15,993 nt of DNA from contig JAHAZL010000098.1 of assembly GCA_018384055.1 (NCBI GenBank), forward strand, positions 1-15,993, given 5' to 3'. Position numbers and translations under genes: made by a program. The notes beneath the pieces are model-generated. The model worked only from the letters and a program-made list of their open reading frames with translations. It had not been told where the DNA came from and searched no databases. Source of the DNA: Treponema sp. Its GTDB lineage: Bacteria; Spirochaetota; Spirochaetia; Treponematales; Treponemataceae. Positions 7,480-13,409 of the stretch are shown here, piece after piece (positions within the stretch are counted from its first letter, which is position 1; each line of letters starts with the position of its first letter).

Positions 7480-8385
7480 ATGAAACACAATATGCAGATT
7501 TTACAGGAACTGGCCGCAAAAAACGGACCACTTTGCGTTGGACTTGATACTGACCCATCATATATTCCAGAATCAATACTCAGGACATTTGAAAGCCCTT
7601 CCCAGGCTGTACTTGAATACAACAGGCAGCTCATCAAAAAAATTGCAGAGGACAAAAGCGCCTGCTGTTTTAAAGTTCAGATTGCATACTATGAAGCTAT
7701 GGGACTTGAAGGCATCAAGGTTTATGCCGAAACCCTTAAGCTTGTAAAGGAATCGGGACTCATCTGCATTTCAGACATCAAGCGCGGAGACATTGCGGCA
7801 ACAGCAGGAGCATACGCAAGGGCCCACTTTACAGGTGACTTTGAGACTGACATCATCACAATCAACCCTTACATGGGATTCGACACGCTCAAGCCTTTTA
7901 CAGAATACTGCACAAAAGCCGGCAAGGGAATTTTTGTTCTTTTGAGGACAAGCAACCCTGGCATGGTTAATATTGAGCAGAAGGAACTTAAGGACGGCGG
8001 AAGAGTTCTTGATCAGGTTGGAAATGAACTTGAAAGAATAAGCCAGGAAATGAAGGCTACCTATCCAGACCAGACTTGTTCTCCTGTCGGTGCCGTTGTT
8101 GGCTGTACTGAAGAAAGCGATGCCAAGGCATTGAGGGATGCATACAAGGACATCTACTTCCTTATCCCGGGATACGGTGCCCAGGGTGGAGATGCAAAGA
8201 TCTGCGGAACTCTCATGAAGGAAGCAGGCGGAACAGTAAACTCTTCACGCGGAATTCTCTGCGCCTGGAAAAAGGATGCTGACTGCACGGCAAAGGTAGA
8301 AAAGGGAACGGTTGCAATGTCAGACATCGTAACTGCCGCCGCAAAGGCTGCCATTGCTTCAAAGGCAGATTTGCTTAGATTCTGA
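7480..8385 (+). CDS. pyrF: Orotidine 5'-phosphate decarboxylase, type 2
   Basis: The 301-residue enzyme converts OMP to UMP, the last step of de novo pyrimidine synthesis. It carries PLCVGLDTDPS (17-27), FKVQIAYYEAMG (64-75) and the catalytic D-x-K-x-x-D in ISDIKRGDIAATAG (D99, K101, D104). The length and the GLDTDPS start fit the longer type 2 branch. The open frame reaches back to 7408, but those 24 codons lie inside the divergent gene and read unlike any PyrF; ATG 7480 gives the family-standard MKHNMQILQELAAKNG start. TATAAT ends 7 nt before this ATG. No other pyr genes are in the window. It is followed by a repeat pair whose GC hairpin could end its transcript. Confidence 0.95.
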   Translation: MKHNMQILQELAAKNGPLCVGLDTDPSYIPESILRTFESPSQAVLEYNRQLIKKIAEDKSACCFKVQIAYYEAMGLEGIKVYAETLKLVKESGLICISDIKRGDIAATAGAYARAHFTGDFETDIITINPYMGFDTLKPFTEYCTKAGKGIFVLLRTSNPGMVNIEQKELKDGGRVLDQVGNELERISQEMKATYPDQTCSPVGAVVGCTEESDAKALRDAYKDIYFLIPGYGAQGGDAKICGTLMKEAGGTVNSSRGILCAWKKDADCTAKVEKGTVAMSDIVTAAAKAAIASKADLLRF

Positions 8386-8401
8386 TTTTGATTTTCCCAA
8401 A

Positions 8402-8470
8402 TGTCACCTTCGGGCTTGCCCCGGAGGTCCTTTAATGTTCAAGATTGTCGGATAAAGTCCAACAATGACA
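8402..8470. repeat. Pair of inverted REP-like palindromic repeats
   Basis: Two 28-bp units lie head to head: 8402-8429 rightward and 8443-8470 leftward, 13 bp apart. Each begins TGTCA, has a stem-loop centred on a CTTG- or CTTT-type loop (TTCGGG-CTTG-CCCCGG in the first) and ends in a TC. They match, with substitutions, the two units at 12281-12308 and 12342-12369. They lie between the convergent ends of pyrF and the Nudix gene, the usual place for REP/BIME elements. The first hairpin could also act as a pyrF terminator. Confidence 0.6.
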
Positions 8471-8517
8471 ACAACACAATTTCCGGACACAGCCTTTTAT
8501 TTTAAGATGAATTCAAT

Positions 8518-8988
8518 TTACGAAATTACGGTTTCGACCAGGCGGCCGTTTTTGTACACCAGCTTGAGGGAAAAGAACGGTGAATTTTTTTCTATCAGGT
8601 CAAGGAACACATAATCCCCTTCCCAGAAATTAAGTTTTTTGAATTCCGATTTTTTTACCCATTCCAGCTTTCCTTCATCGCAGTCAATGAGTTCTCCGGA
8701 AAAATCATCGCTTGTGTAAAGGCACATGTATTCGCACACATCTTCCTTTCCATCTTCACGGCTTACAAAGGTTACGATTCCGCGGAATTTATATGAATTC
8801 AAAACAAGGCCCGTTTCTTCCTTCACTTCGCGCAGAAGGCAGTCTTCCGGACTTTCTCCGAATTCAAAATGACCTCCAACTCCAATCCACTTGTCCCTGT
8901 TTATGTCGTTCTGTTTTTTTACGCGGTGAAGCATAAGGTAGCATTCATCTTTTTCAATGTAGCAAAGTGTCGTCAATGGCGATTTCAT
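8518..8988 (-). CDS. Nudix hydrolase (MutT-like)
   Basis: This 156-residue protein has a perfect Nudix box Gx5Ex7REUxEExGU at residues 39-61 (G39, E45, R53, E54, E57, E58, G60), which binds Mg2+ and cleaves nucleoside-diphosphate-linked substrates. DKWIGVGGHFEFGESPEDC resembles MutT/8-oxo-dGTP diphosphatases, so sanitising oxidised nucleotides is the likeliest role, but substrate cannot be read from the motif. The ATG overlaps the stop of the upstream EamA transporter gene as ATGA, and AGGGGG lies 5 nt before it, a strong ribosome binding site. The two genes form a translationally coupled pair downstream of tRNA-Val. The link between transporter and hydrolase is unexplained. Confidence 0.92.
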   Translation of the reverse strand: MKSPLTTLCYIEKDECYLMLHRVKKQNDINRDKWIGVGGHFEFGESPEDCLLREVKEETGLVLNSYKFRGIVTFVSREDGKEDVCEYMCLYTSDDFSGELIDCDEGKLEWVKKSEFKKLNFWEGDYVFLDLIEKNSPFFSLKLVYKNGRLVETVIS

Positions 8989-9920
8989 TTATTCCCCCTG
9001 TTGGAAATTGCAAGACCCGCTATTGTGAGTATGCAACCGGCAAGTCCCATGGCTGTCATTTTTTCTCTCAGGATAAAGAAAGCAAATATAATCGTTACAA
9101 CCGGAATCATGTAAATGCCTACTGTAACCTTGACGGTGCCAAGAGTCTTGCAGGCAACATTCCATACTACAAAACAGAAGGCGGAAGCTCCAAGGCCAAG
9201 GAAGCAGAAATTTGCCCAGGAAACCAGACTTGAAAATCTTTCCGCATTTTTCTGTGCATTCATGTTCAGGTAGAAGGAGCTCGACGGATCATTTTCAAGA
9301 ATTCCGAAAATTGCAAAAGGAATCATGGTGATCACTGCGTAAAAAAACATCCGTCTCGTACAGAGAATCCTGTCAAGGTTCATTCTGTTGATTTTTGAAA
9401 CGGCCATAGAATAGAAACCCCAGCAGACCGCAGATGCCAAGGCAAGCAGATCGCCCTTTGGATTGAAATGAAGGTCCGAAGATCCGTTCAGGCAGACAAG
9501 AACGATTCCAGAAATTGCAATGATGAATCCTACTACAAAAAATGCGGTGATGTGTTTTTCCTTCAAAAAAATCTGGGCAATGATGGCGGTGAACATTGGG
9601 CAGATGGAAACTATTATGCTTACATTTGATGCAGTTGTAAACGAGATGGCTGCGTTCTCTGTAAACTGATAGATGATGATTCCAGAAAGTCCCGCAAGAA
9701 AAAACCAGACATTGTCCTTACTGTTTGCAAGCTTTAATGGAACAGGTTTGATCAGCCAGAGTCCAAAGTATGCAAGGATGAACCTTACAAAAAGAATTTC
9801 AAAGGCAGAAAAATTTTTCAAAAGGTATTTTGTTGAAACAAAAGTTATGCCCCAGATGAAAATCGTGATTACTGCAAAAAAAACGCCAAGGGACTTTGGA
9901 CATTCTGAATTATTTTTCAT
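8985..9920 (-). CDS. EamA/DMT-family transporter
   Basis: The 311-residue protein has about ten hydrophobic segments in two repeats of five, the drug/metabolite transporter (EamA) pattern. The first helix region reads FFAVITIFIWGITFVSTKYLLK with the typical WG..F.. signature; the second repeat begins near KGDLLALASAVCWGFYSMAVSKI. Such carriers sit in the inner membrane and often export amino acids, sugars or drugs; the substrate here is unknown. The start at ATG 9920 is supported by GAGGG 4 nt upstream. Its stop overlaps the Nudix start by 4 bp. The tRNA-Val terminator stands about 40 bp upstream, so the gene probably has its own promoter or depends on read-through. Confidence 0.92.
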   Translation of the reverse strand: MKNNSECPKSLGVFFAVITIFIWGITFVSTKYLLKNFSAFEILFVRFILAYFGLWLIKPVPLKLANSKDNVWFFLAGLSGIIIYQFTENAAISFTTASNVSIIVSICPMFTAIIAQIFLKEKHITAFFVVGFIIAISGIVLVCLNGSSDLHFNPKGDLLALASAVCWGFYSMAVSKINRMNLDRILCTRRMFFYAVITMIPFAIFGILENDPSSSFYLNMNAQKNAERFSSLVSWANFCFLGLGASAFCFVVWNVACKTLGTVKVTVGIYMIPVVTIIFAFFILREKMTAMGLAGCILTIAGLAISNRGNK

Positions 9921-9959
9921 GTTACCCTCTGGATACTTTCATTCATGCTCTGAAAATAA

Positions 9960-9990
9960 AAAAAGCTCCATGCAGAACATGAAGCTTTTT
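9960..9990 (-). terminator. Rho-independent terminator after tRNA-Val
   Basis: On the minus strand a 13-bp stem (AAAAAGCTTCATG paired with CATGGAGCTTTTT, one G-T pair) closes a 5-nt loop and is followed by further Ts. It begins 3 nt after the tRNA gene, so it ends the tRNA transcript before the EamA gene. Confidence 0.85.
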
Positions 9991-9992
9991 AG

Positions 9993-10066
9993 TGGGCGCT
10001 GAGGGGATCGAACCCCCGACATTCTGGGTGTAAACCAGACGCTCGTACCAGCTGAGCTAAGCGCCC
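9993..10066 (-). tRNA. tRNA-Val(TAC)
   Basis: The 74-nt cloverleaf starts GGGCGCT and closes with AGCGCCC plus discriminator A. The D arm contains AGCTCAGCTGGTA, the anticodon stem TCTGG/CCAGA encloses the loop TTTACAC with anticodon TAC, and the T arm contains GGTTCGATCC. It reads valine codon GTA and, by wobble, others. CCA is not encoded (the next bases are CT), so it must be added after transcription. A promoter lies just upstream and a strong terminator just downstream, so this is a single-tRNA transcription unit. Confidence 0.97.
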
Positions 10067-10078
10067 GACGTGATTAAG

Positions 10079-10107
10079 AATATATAGAATTTTCACTTTT
10101 GTGTCTA
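10079..10107 (-). promoter_or_regulatory. Promoter of tRNA-Val
   Basis: On the minus strand TAGACA (10107-10102), a 17-bp spacer and TATATT (10084-10079) lie 12 nt before the mature tRNA 5' end, a good sigma-70-type layout for a tRNA gene. Confidence 0.7.
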
Positions 10108-10131
10108 GAGGAAAAGAAAAAAATCTCCCTA

Positions 10132-10671
10132 CTAAATGTTCCTGCAGAATTCTACCAGTTCAGCCTTATGCTTCAGAAGGTCTTCCTTATTTTCTACCGA
10201 TGTAAATCCAAGTTTTCCGGCACATTCGATTTCGAGATGGCCGTAAAAATGTTCGATGGTCTGAATCAATCTTTCGCATTCGTGCATCCCAGGTCCCGTT
10301 CTCTGAACGATGGAATAACCTTTTTTTCCTGTCAGTAATTTTGCGTGGGGGTCATGAGTGTTGCACCAGGGAGTCCACCTGTCGATGAACACCTTGAACT
10401 GACCGGGAACATCTGCCCAATAGGAAGGAGCACAGGAAACGATTACATCTGCATTTTCGAATTCCTTTACCGCAGACAGAAAATCATCCTTCAAATTGCA
10501 CTTCGCCGTTTCGTGGCAGGTTCTGCATCCTTTGCAGAATTCAATTTTGTAATCGTCGATGCAGATGGATTTTACTTCATATTTTTCCTTCAGTTCTTCG
10601 CTTACGATTTTTACCATTTCTGCCGTAGCCCCATTTCTGACGGGACTGCAATTTATTACCAGTGCCTTCAT
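10132..10671 (-). CDS. Flavodoxin-fold NADPH-dependent FMN reductase, iron-sulfur flavoprotein-like
   Basis: The 179-residue protein starts with the flavin phosphate loop MKALVINCSPVRNGATAEM of the FMN-reductase/WrbA-like flavodoxin fold. SCAPSYWADVPGQFKVFIDRW (about 79-99) is the typical second flavin-contact region. Between them is FCKGCRTCHETAKC, with C46, C49, C52 and C58, a CX2CX2CX5C pattern that fits the compact [4Fe-4S] motif of iron-sulfur flavoproteins. Many relatives keep only part of this motif, so cluster binding is likely but not certain. It is probably a cytoplasmic electron-transfer or oxidative-stress reductase; the substrate is unknown. AAGGAG stands 6 nt before the ATG, and TTTACA-N16-TATAAT lies just upstream. 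It is divergent from argA. Confidence 0.85.
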   Translation of the reverse strand: MKALVINCSPVRNGATAEMVKIVSEELKEKYEVKSICIDDYKIEFCKGCRTCHETAKCNLKDDFLSAVKEFENADVIVSCAPSYWADVPGQFKVFIDRWTPWCNTHDPHAKLLTGKKGYSIVQRTGPGMHECERLIQTIEHFYGHLEIECAGKLGFTSVENKEDLLKHKAELVEFCRNI

Positions 10672-10694
10672 TTTTTCTCCTTTTTTTTGAACTC

Positions 10695-10722
10695 ATTATA
10701 ATTTTCTTTATAAGATTGTAAA
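10695..10722 (-). promoter_or_regulatory. Promoter of the flavoprotein gene
   Basis: On the minus strand TTTACA (10722-10717), a 16-bp spacer and a perfect TATAAT (10700-10695) precede the AAGGAG ribosome binding site and the ATG at 10671. Confidence 0.65.
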
Positions 10723-10761
10723 ATTTTGTTTTCAGTTTATTTTAAGAAAATTACCAGTATA

Positions 10762-10798
10762 TTTATTATGACATTTTCTTAAATTTTGTCATAATAAA
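10762..10798. promoter_or_regulatory. Perfect 12-bp inverted repeat between flavoprotein gene and argA
   Basis: TTTATTATGACA (10762-10773) and TGTCATAATAAA (10787-10798) are exact inverted copies around a 13-nt centre. The site lies about 40 bp upstream of the argA start and upstream of the divergent flavoprotein promoter, so one dimeric regulator could act on both genes. It does not clearly match the ArgR box. There is no GC-rich stem or T-run of a terminator. Confidence 0.45.
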
Positions 10799-10805
10799 AC
10801 TTTCA

Positions 10806-10832
10806 TTGAATTTTACTCTGCATAGTGATACT
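10806..10832 (+). promoter_or_regulatory. Possible promoter of argA
   Basis: TTGAAT (10806-10811) and GATACT (10827-10832) are 15 bp apart, a short spacer. GATACT ends 8 nt before the argA ATG and the intervening bases are a T-run without a Shine-Dalgarno, again suggesting a leaderless start. Confidence 0.35.
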
Positions 10833-10840
10833 TTTTTTCT

Positions 10841-12235
10841 ATGAATGAAGTTTTGATCCACGAAAAGGCGGACAGAATCCGCGACGTAATCCGCTACATA
10901 AAGAAATTCAGAAATGCCGTTGTTGTCGTTTATCTTGACGACAGGCTTTTGGACAGCCCGAATTTTTCAAGCCACATCCGCGACATCTGCCTGATCCACG
11001 AAGCAGGGCTGAAGGTAATCCTTGTTCCTGGTGCTGCAAAGAGAATCAGTGAGATTTTGACAGAGGCAAAAATTCAATGGTCTTTCCACAACAACTGCCG
11101 CATCACTCCACCGCAAGCAATGCCTTTGATCAAGATGGCTGCCTTTGATGTTTCAAACCAGATCATGACTTCCTTTGCCGGAGAAAAAGTTACATCGGTA
11201 ATTGGCAACTGGGTTAGAGCAAGAAGCAAGGGTGTCATCGATGGTTTCGATTATGGTACCAGCGGAGAAATAGACAAGCTTCAGATTGACGCCGTAAAGA
11301 CAATTCTTGACAATGGATTCATTCCCATCTTTCCTTGCATCGGATGGAGTGCAGCAGGAAAACCTTACAACATTTCATCAGTACAGCTGAGCCAGCAAAT
11401 TGCCATCCACCTGAAAGCCGACAAGCTTTTTTACATGGTGTCAGATGCAGAAATTTCTTCAGACAACTTTACGATTCCGGAAAACATCGGAACCTCGGCA
11501 GAAGGTACCGTTCCGGCAATGAACATTGAAGAAGTTGATCAATTCATAGAAACAAACAAAGCATTGGTAAATTCCATGGAAATTTCGGAAAATTCTACCG
11601 AACCTTTGGTAGTTTTTAAAGATAAGCAGACTGTTTCATGTGAAACAATCTTTACTTTGCTGAAACTTGCAAAGACAGCCTGCAACGAAGGCGTTGACCG
11701 TGTACACATTATCAACGGATCCATAGACGGAACTGTTCCATGTGAAATCTTCAGCGACCTTGGTTCAGGCACCATGATTTACACAAACAACTATGGAAAG
11801 ATTAGGCAAATGACAAGGGACGACATTTCCGAAGTTATCACCCTCATGCAGCCTTTCGTAAATCAGGGTATCCTTTTACAGAGAACGAAAGAACAGCTGG
11901 ACAACCAGTACCAGAACTACATTGTATATGAACTTGACGGTGCAATTCGTGCCTGCTCCGCCCTGATTCCATACCCTGACGGACAGATGGAAATTGCAGC
12001 TGTTGCTGTTGATAAAACCTGCTCAAACATCGGAATCGGTCCAAAAATGATAAAGTTTCTCGTGAAACAGGCAAAGGAAATGAAAGCTTCCGGTCTATTC
12101 CTGCTTACAACCCAAACTTCGGATTGGTTTGAAAACCTTGGATTTATTCCATCCGAAGTTTCCACACTTCCTCAGCAGAGAAAGGAAAAATGGACACCAG
12201 AAAGAGGATCCAAAGTTTTAAGATATAAAATCTAA
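10841..12235 (+). CDS. argA: N-acetylglutamate synthase (amino-acid kinase-like domain + GNAT)
   Basis: The 464-residue protein aligns by eye with E. coli ArgA along its length. An amino-acid-kinase-like domain (about 1-300) contains NFSSHIRDICLIHEAGLKVILVPGA, VIGNWVRARSKGVIDG and the YNISS/QLSQQIAIHLKADKL stretch. A GNAT acetyltransferase domain follows (about 325-464) with IRQMTRDDISEVITLMQPFV.QGIL, AVAVDK, LTTQTSDWFENLGF and a KVL end. It makes N-acetylglutamate from glutamate and acetyl-CoA, the first arginine-pathway step. Residues about 225-280 form an insertion compared with E. coli and carry a parS-like site in their DNA. The acetyl-CoA loop reads SNIGIG (395-400), lacking the usual Arg/Gln. 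No other arg genes are here. It is named a synthase, not a kinase, because of the GNAT domain. Confidence 0.92.
   Translation: MNEVLIHEKADRIRDVIRYIKKFRNAVVVVYLDDRLLDSPNFSSHIRDICLIHEAGLKVILVPGAAKRISEILTEAKIQWSFHNNCRITPPQAMPLIKMAAFDVSNQIMTSFAGEKVTSVIGNWVRARSKGVIDGFDYGTSGEIDKLQIDAVKTILDNGFIPIFPCIGWSAAGKPYNISSVQLSQQIAIHLKADKLFYMVSDAEISSDNFTIPENIGTSAEGTVPAMNIEEVDQFIETNKALVNSMEISENSTEPLVVFKDKQTVSCETIFTLLKLAKTACNEGVDRVHIINGSIDGTVPCEIFSDLGSGTMIYTNNYGKIRQMTRDDISEVITLMQPFVNQGILLQRTKEQLDNQYQNYIVYELDGAIRACSALIPYPDGQMEIAAVAVDKTCSNIGIGPKMIKFLVKQAKEMKASGLFLLTTQTSDWFENLGFIPSEVSTLPQQRKEKWTPERGSKVLRYKI
11632..11647. promoter_or_regulatory. parS-like ParB site inside argA
   Basis: TGTTTCATGTGAAACA differs from the parS palindrome TGTTTCACGTGAAACA at one base. 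Read on the other strand it is identical to the variants at 12904 and 13258. It lies in codons for TVSCET (264-269) of the ArgA insertion. Confidence 0.7.
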
Positions 12236-12256
12236 AAAAATACAGAAGTAAAAAGA

Positions 12257-12385
12257 AGGTCGCTGAAAAACTTCTGCAATTGTCATTATCGGGCTTGACC
12301 CGATAATCTATTTCTTTGCAACCTAAGGATTTGCGCAAATGGATTCCCGCGTCAAGCACGGGAATGACACCTTTTTCAGTGACCT
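12257..12385. repeat. Composite palindromic (MITE/BIME-like) element
   Basis: This 129-bp element is nearly symmetrical. Its ends are 14-bp inverted repeats (AGGTCGCTGAAAAA, 12257-12270, against TTTTTCAGTGACCT, 12372-12385, one mismatch). Inside lie two inverted 28-bp REP-like units (12281-12308 and 12342-12369; loop region GGGCTTGACCC in the first), and in the middle a perfect palindrome ATTTGCGCAAAT (12329-12340). The 28-bp units are related to those at 8402-8470. No transposase or clear target duplication is seen. It lies 22 bp after the argA stop codon and may also end that transcript. Confidence 0.65.
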
Positions 12386-12433
12386 CGTAAAAAAGGGCTG
12401 TCCAATAAATATGAGTTAATGACTTCACGGCAA

Positions 12434-12449
12434 TGTTTCACGTGAAACA
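12434..12449. promoter_or_regulatory. parS: parS site (perfect)
   Basis: TGTTTCACGTGAAACA, a fully symmetrical 16-bp match to the widely conserved bacterial parS sequence bound by ParB/Spo0J. Confidence 0.88.
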
Positions 12450-12719
12450 ACTTCACGCAGACCAAGACTCCAAAACACCAAAAATATACTGGTAACAATA
12501 AAAACAAGTACTTGGCAAAGTATAATTTAATTCGAAAACACATCTAGAAATAAAAAGCACAATGCTCTGGAAACACCCCAAAAATAAATTTCGCCCGACA
12601 ACTATTATTATCCATCAAAAATAGAAACAAAATTCAACCTGGAACAACTATACTGAAAGCTTTGCTTGCCATTCATATTTGTCAATGAAAATCTTTTAGA
12701 AGCAAAATAGGCACGGCAT

Positions 12720-12735
12720 TGCTTCACGTGAAACA
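12720..12735. promoter_or_regulatory. parS: parS site (one mismatch)
   Basis: TGCTTCACGTGAAACA, 15 of 16 positions, with the central CACGTG intact. Confidence 0.78.
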
Positions 12736-12903
12736 AAATTTACCGCTTTACTAAAACAAAACAGACAAAACATACTTATCCAACTTTCATTGCATCGAGA
12801 ACTCTAAGTCAACATCCTTCCGCAACAAAACCAACTGTCTGCAAACTTAAGTGTTTACCCCCCCCTCACTTTTCTTTCAAAATTAAATCGAAAATTTCTA
12901 TAT

Positions 12904-12919
12904 TGTTTCACATGAAACA
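12904..12919. promoter_or_regulatory. parS: parS site (CACATG-core variant)
   Basis: TGTTTCACATGAAACA, 15 of 16 positions. The same core change recurs at 13258 and, on the other strand, at 11632. Confidence 0.75.
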
Positions 12920-12951
12920 TTCTCAATGTAAAAGAGCCAAAACCAGGCAGC

Positions 12952-12967
12952 TGTTTCACGTGAAACA
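12952..12967. promoter_or_regulatory. parS: parS site (perfect)
   Basis: TGTTTCACGTGAAACA, a second full match, 48 bp after the start of the site at 12904. Confidence 0.88.
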
Positions 12968-13132
12968 CTAATTAAAACTTTTGACAAAAGATAATGTAAG
13001 CAACGGGAAGCGAAAAATACAATCCTTTTCGATGGGAATCCCAAGACGGTTGCTTGCAAAAAAAATTCTTCACTATAAAAATTCCGAAACAAAAGAGTTT
13101 TTATGCCGAATTACCCCTTTATCATCAAAAAA

Positions 13133-13241
13133 TGTGGAAAACTTGGCGAAAAATGTGGCAGAAAACATACTTAATCACGTGCAAATCTATATATTATATA
13201 GATTTAAATTACAGACAGATATAATCCTGCACTGTGGATAA
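13133..13241. other. DnaA-box-like cluster with AT-rich stretch, candidate oriC core
   Basis: On the minus strand there is a perfect DnaA box TTATCCACA (13241-13233), TTTTCCACA (13141-13133), which fits TTWTNCACA, and a weaker TCTGCCACA (13162-13154), all in the same orientation. Between them is an AT-rich run (about 13186-13210, TATATATTATATAGATTTAA). Weaker 7-of-9 boxes on the plus strand lie at 12608-12616 and 12776-12784. The nearby parS sites and the change in G/C bias support an origin; the absence of dnaA and dnaN is against a textbook one. Confidence 0.4.
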
Positions 13242-13257
13242 GTGGTGCAGAATTCAA

Positions 13258-13273
13258 TGTTTCACATGAAACA
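13258..13273. promoter_or_regulatory. parS: parS site (CACATG-core variant)
   Basis: TGTTTCACATGAAACA, 15 of 16 positions, 16 bp beyond the perfect DnaA box. Confidence 0.75.
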
Positions 13274-13281
13274 AATTCACT

Positions 13282-13321
13282 ATTCATAAATTTAGAAAAT
13301 TTTTATATGGAATTTATGAAT
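13282..13321. repeat. AT-rich perfect inverted repeat
   Basis: ATTCATAAATT (13282-13292) and AATTTATGAAT (13311-13321) are exact inverted 11-bp arms around an 18-nt AT-rich centre. It lies next to the last parS site and the DnaA box and could be part of an unwinding element. It has no GC stem, so a terminator is unlikely. Confidence 0.45.
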
Positions 13322-13364
13322 TTAAAGAATTTGTAGCAATCAAAATTGGACAAAAAATAGAAAA

Positions 13365-13387
13365 GCCAGCAGAAAAATACTGCAGGC
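13365..13387 (-). terminator. Rho-independent terminator of the HAD gene
   Basis: On the minus strand GCCTGCAG and CTGCTGGC pair (one T-T mismatch) around a 7-nt loop, followed by TTTTCTATTTTTT. It lies 22 bp after the HAD stop codon and separates that gene from the parS region. Confidence 0.7.
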
Positions 13388-13409
13388 CCCTCGAATAAAA
13401 ATTCTTAAT

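Larger units (their letters stand above)
12386..13364. other. Gene-free centromere / candidate origin region
   Basis: No convincing gene lies here. The stretch holds five parS-type palindromes, DnaA-box-like sequences, a C8 tract (12858-12865) and AT-rich inverted repeats. By hand count the plus strand is strongly C-rich over G in 12421-12900 (about 113 to 53) and balanced in 12901-13380 (about 74 to 74). The 86-codon open frame at 12981-13241 crosses the DnaA-like sites and looks accidental. Confidence 0.6.

Noticed and set aside
11734..11749. Further parS copy in argA (TGTTCCATGTGAAATC)
   Set aside because: It has four mismatches to the consensus, too weak to call alone. The 12054-12069 match (two mismatches, one in the core) is also left out as a feature.
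10841..12235. Acetylglutamate kinase (argB) as the identity of the argA frame
   Set aside because: The kinase-like part is followed by a full GNAT domain and the alignment follows E. coli ArgA to its end.
12144..12428. 94-codon leftward open frame across the argA end and the palindromic element
   Set aside because: It overlaps the argA coding end and the repeat element antisense, with no ribosome binding site or protein-like pattern.
12981..13241. 86-codon open frame in the parS region
   Set aside because: It has no Shine-Dalgarno or domain pattern and runs through a DnaA box and AT-rich DNA. The encoded residues follow the local base composition.
12434..13273. Repeated palindromes read as a CRISPR array
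   Set aside because: The units are 16 bp, self-complementary and spaced irregularly by about 30 to 340 bp. There are no cas genes, and the sequence is that of parS.
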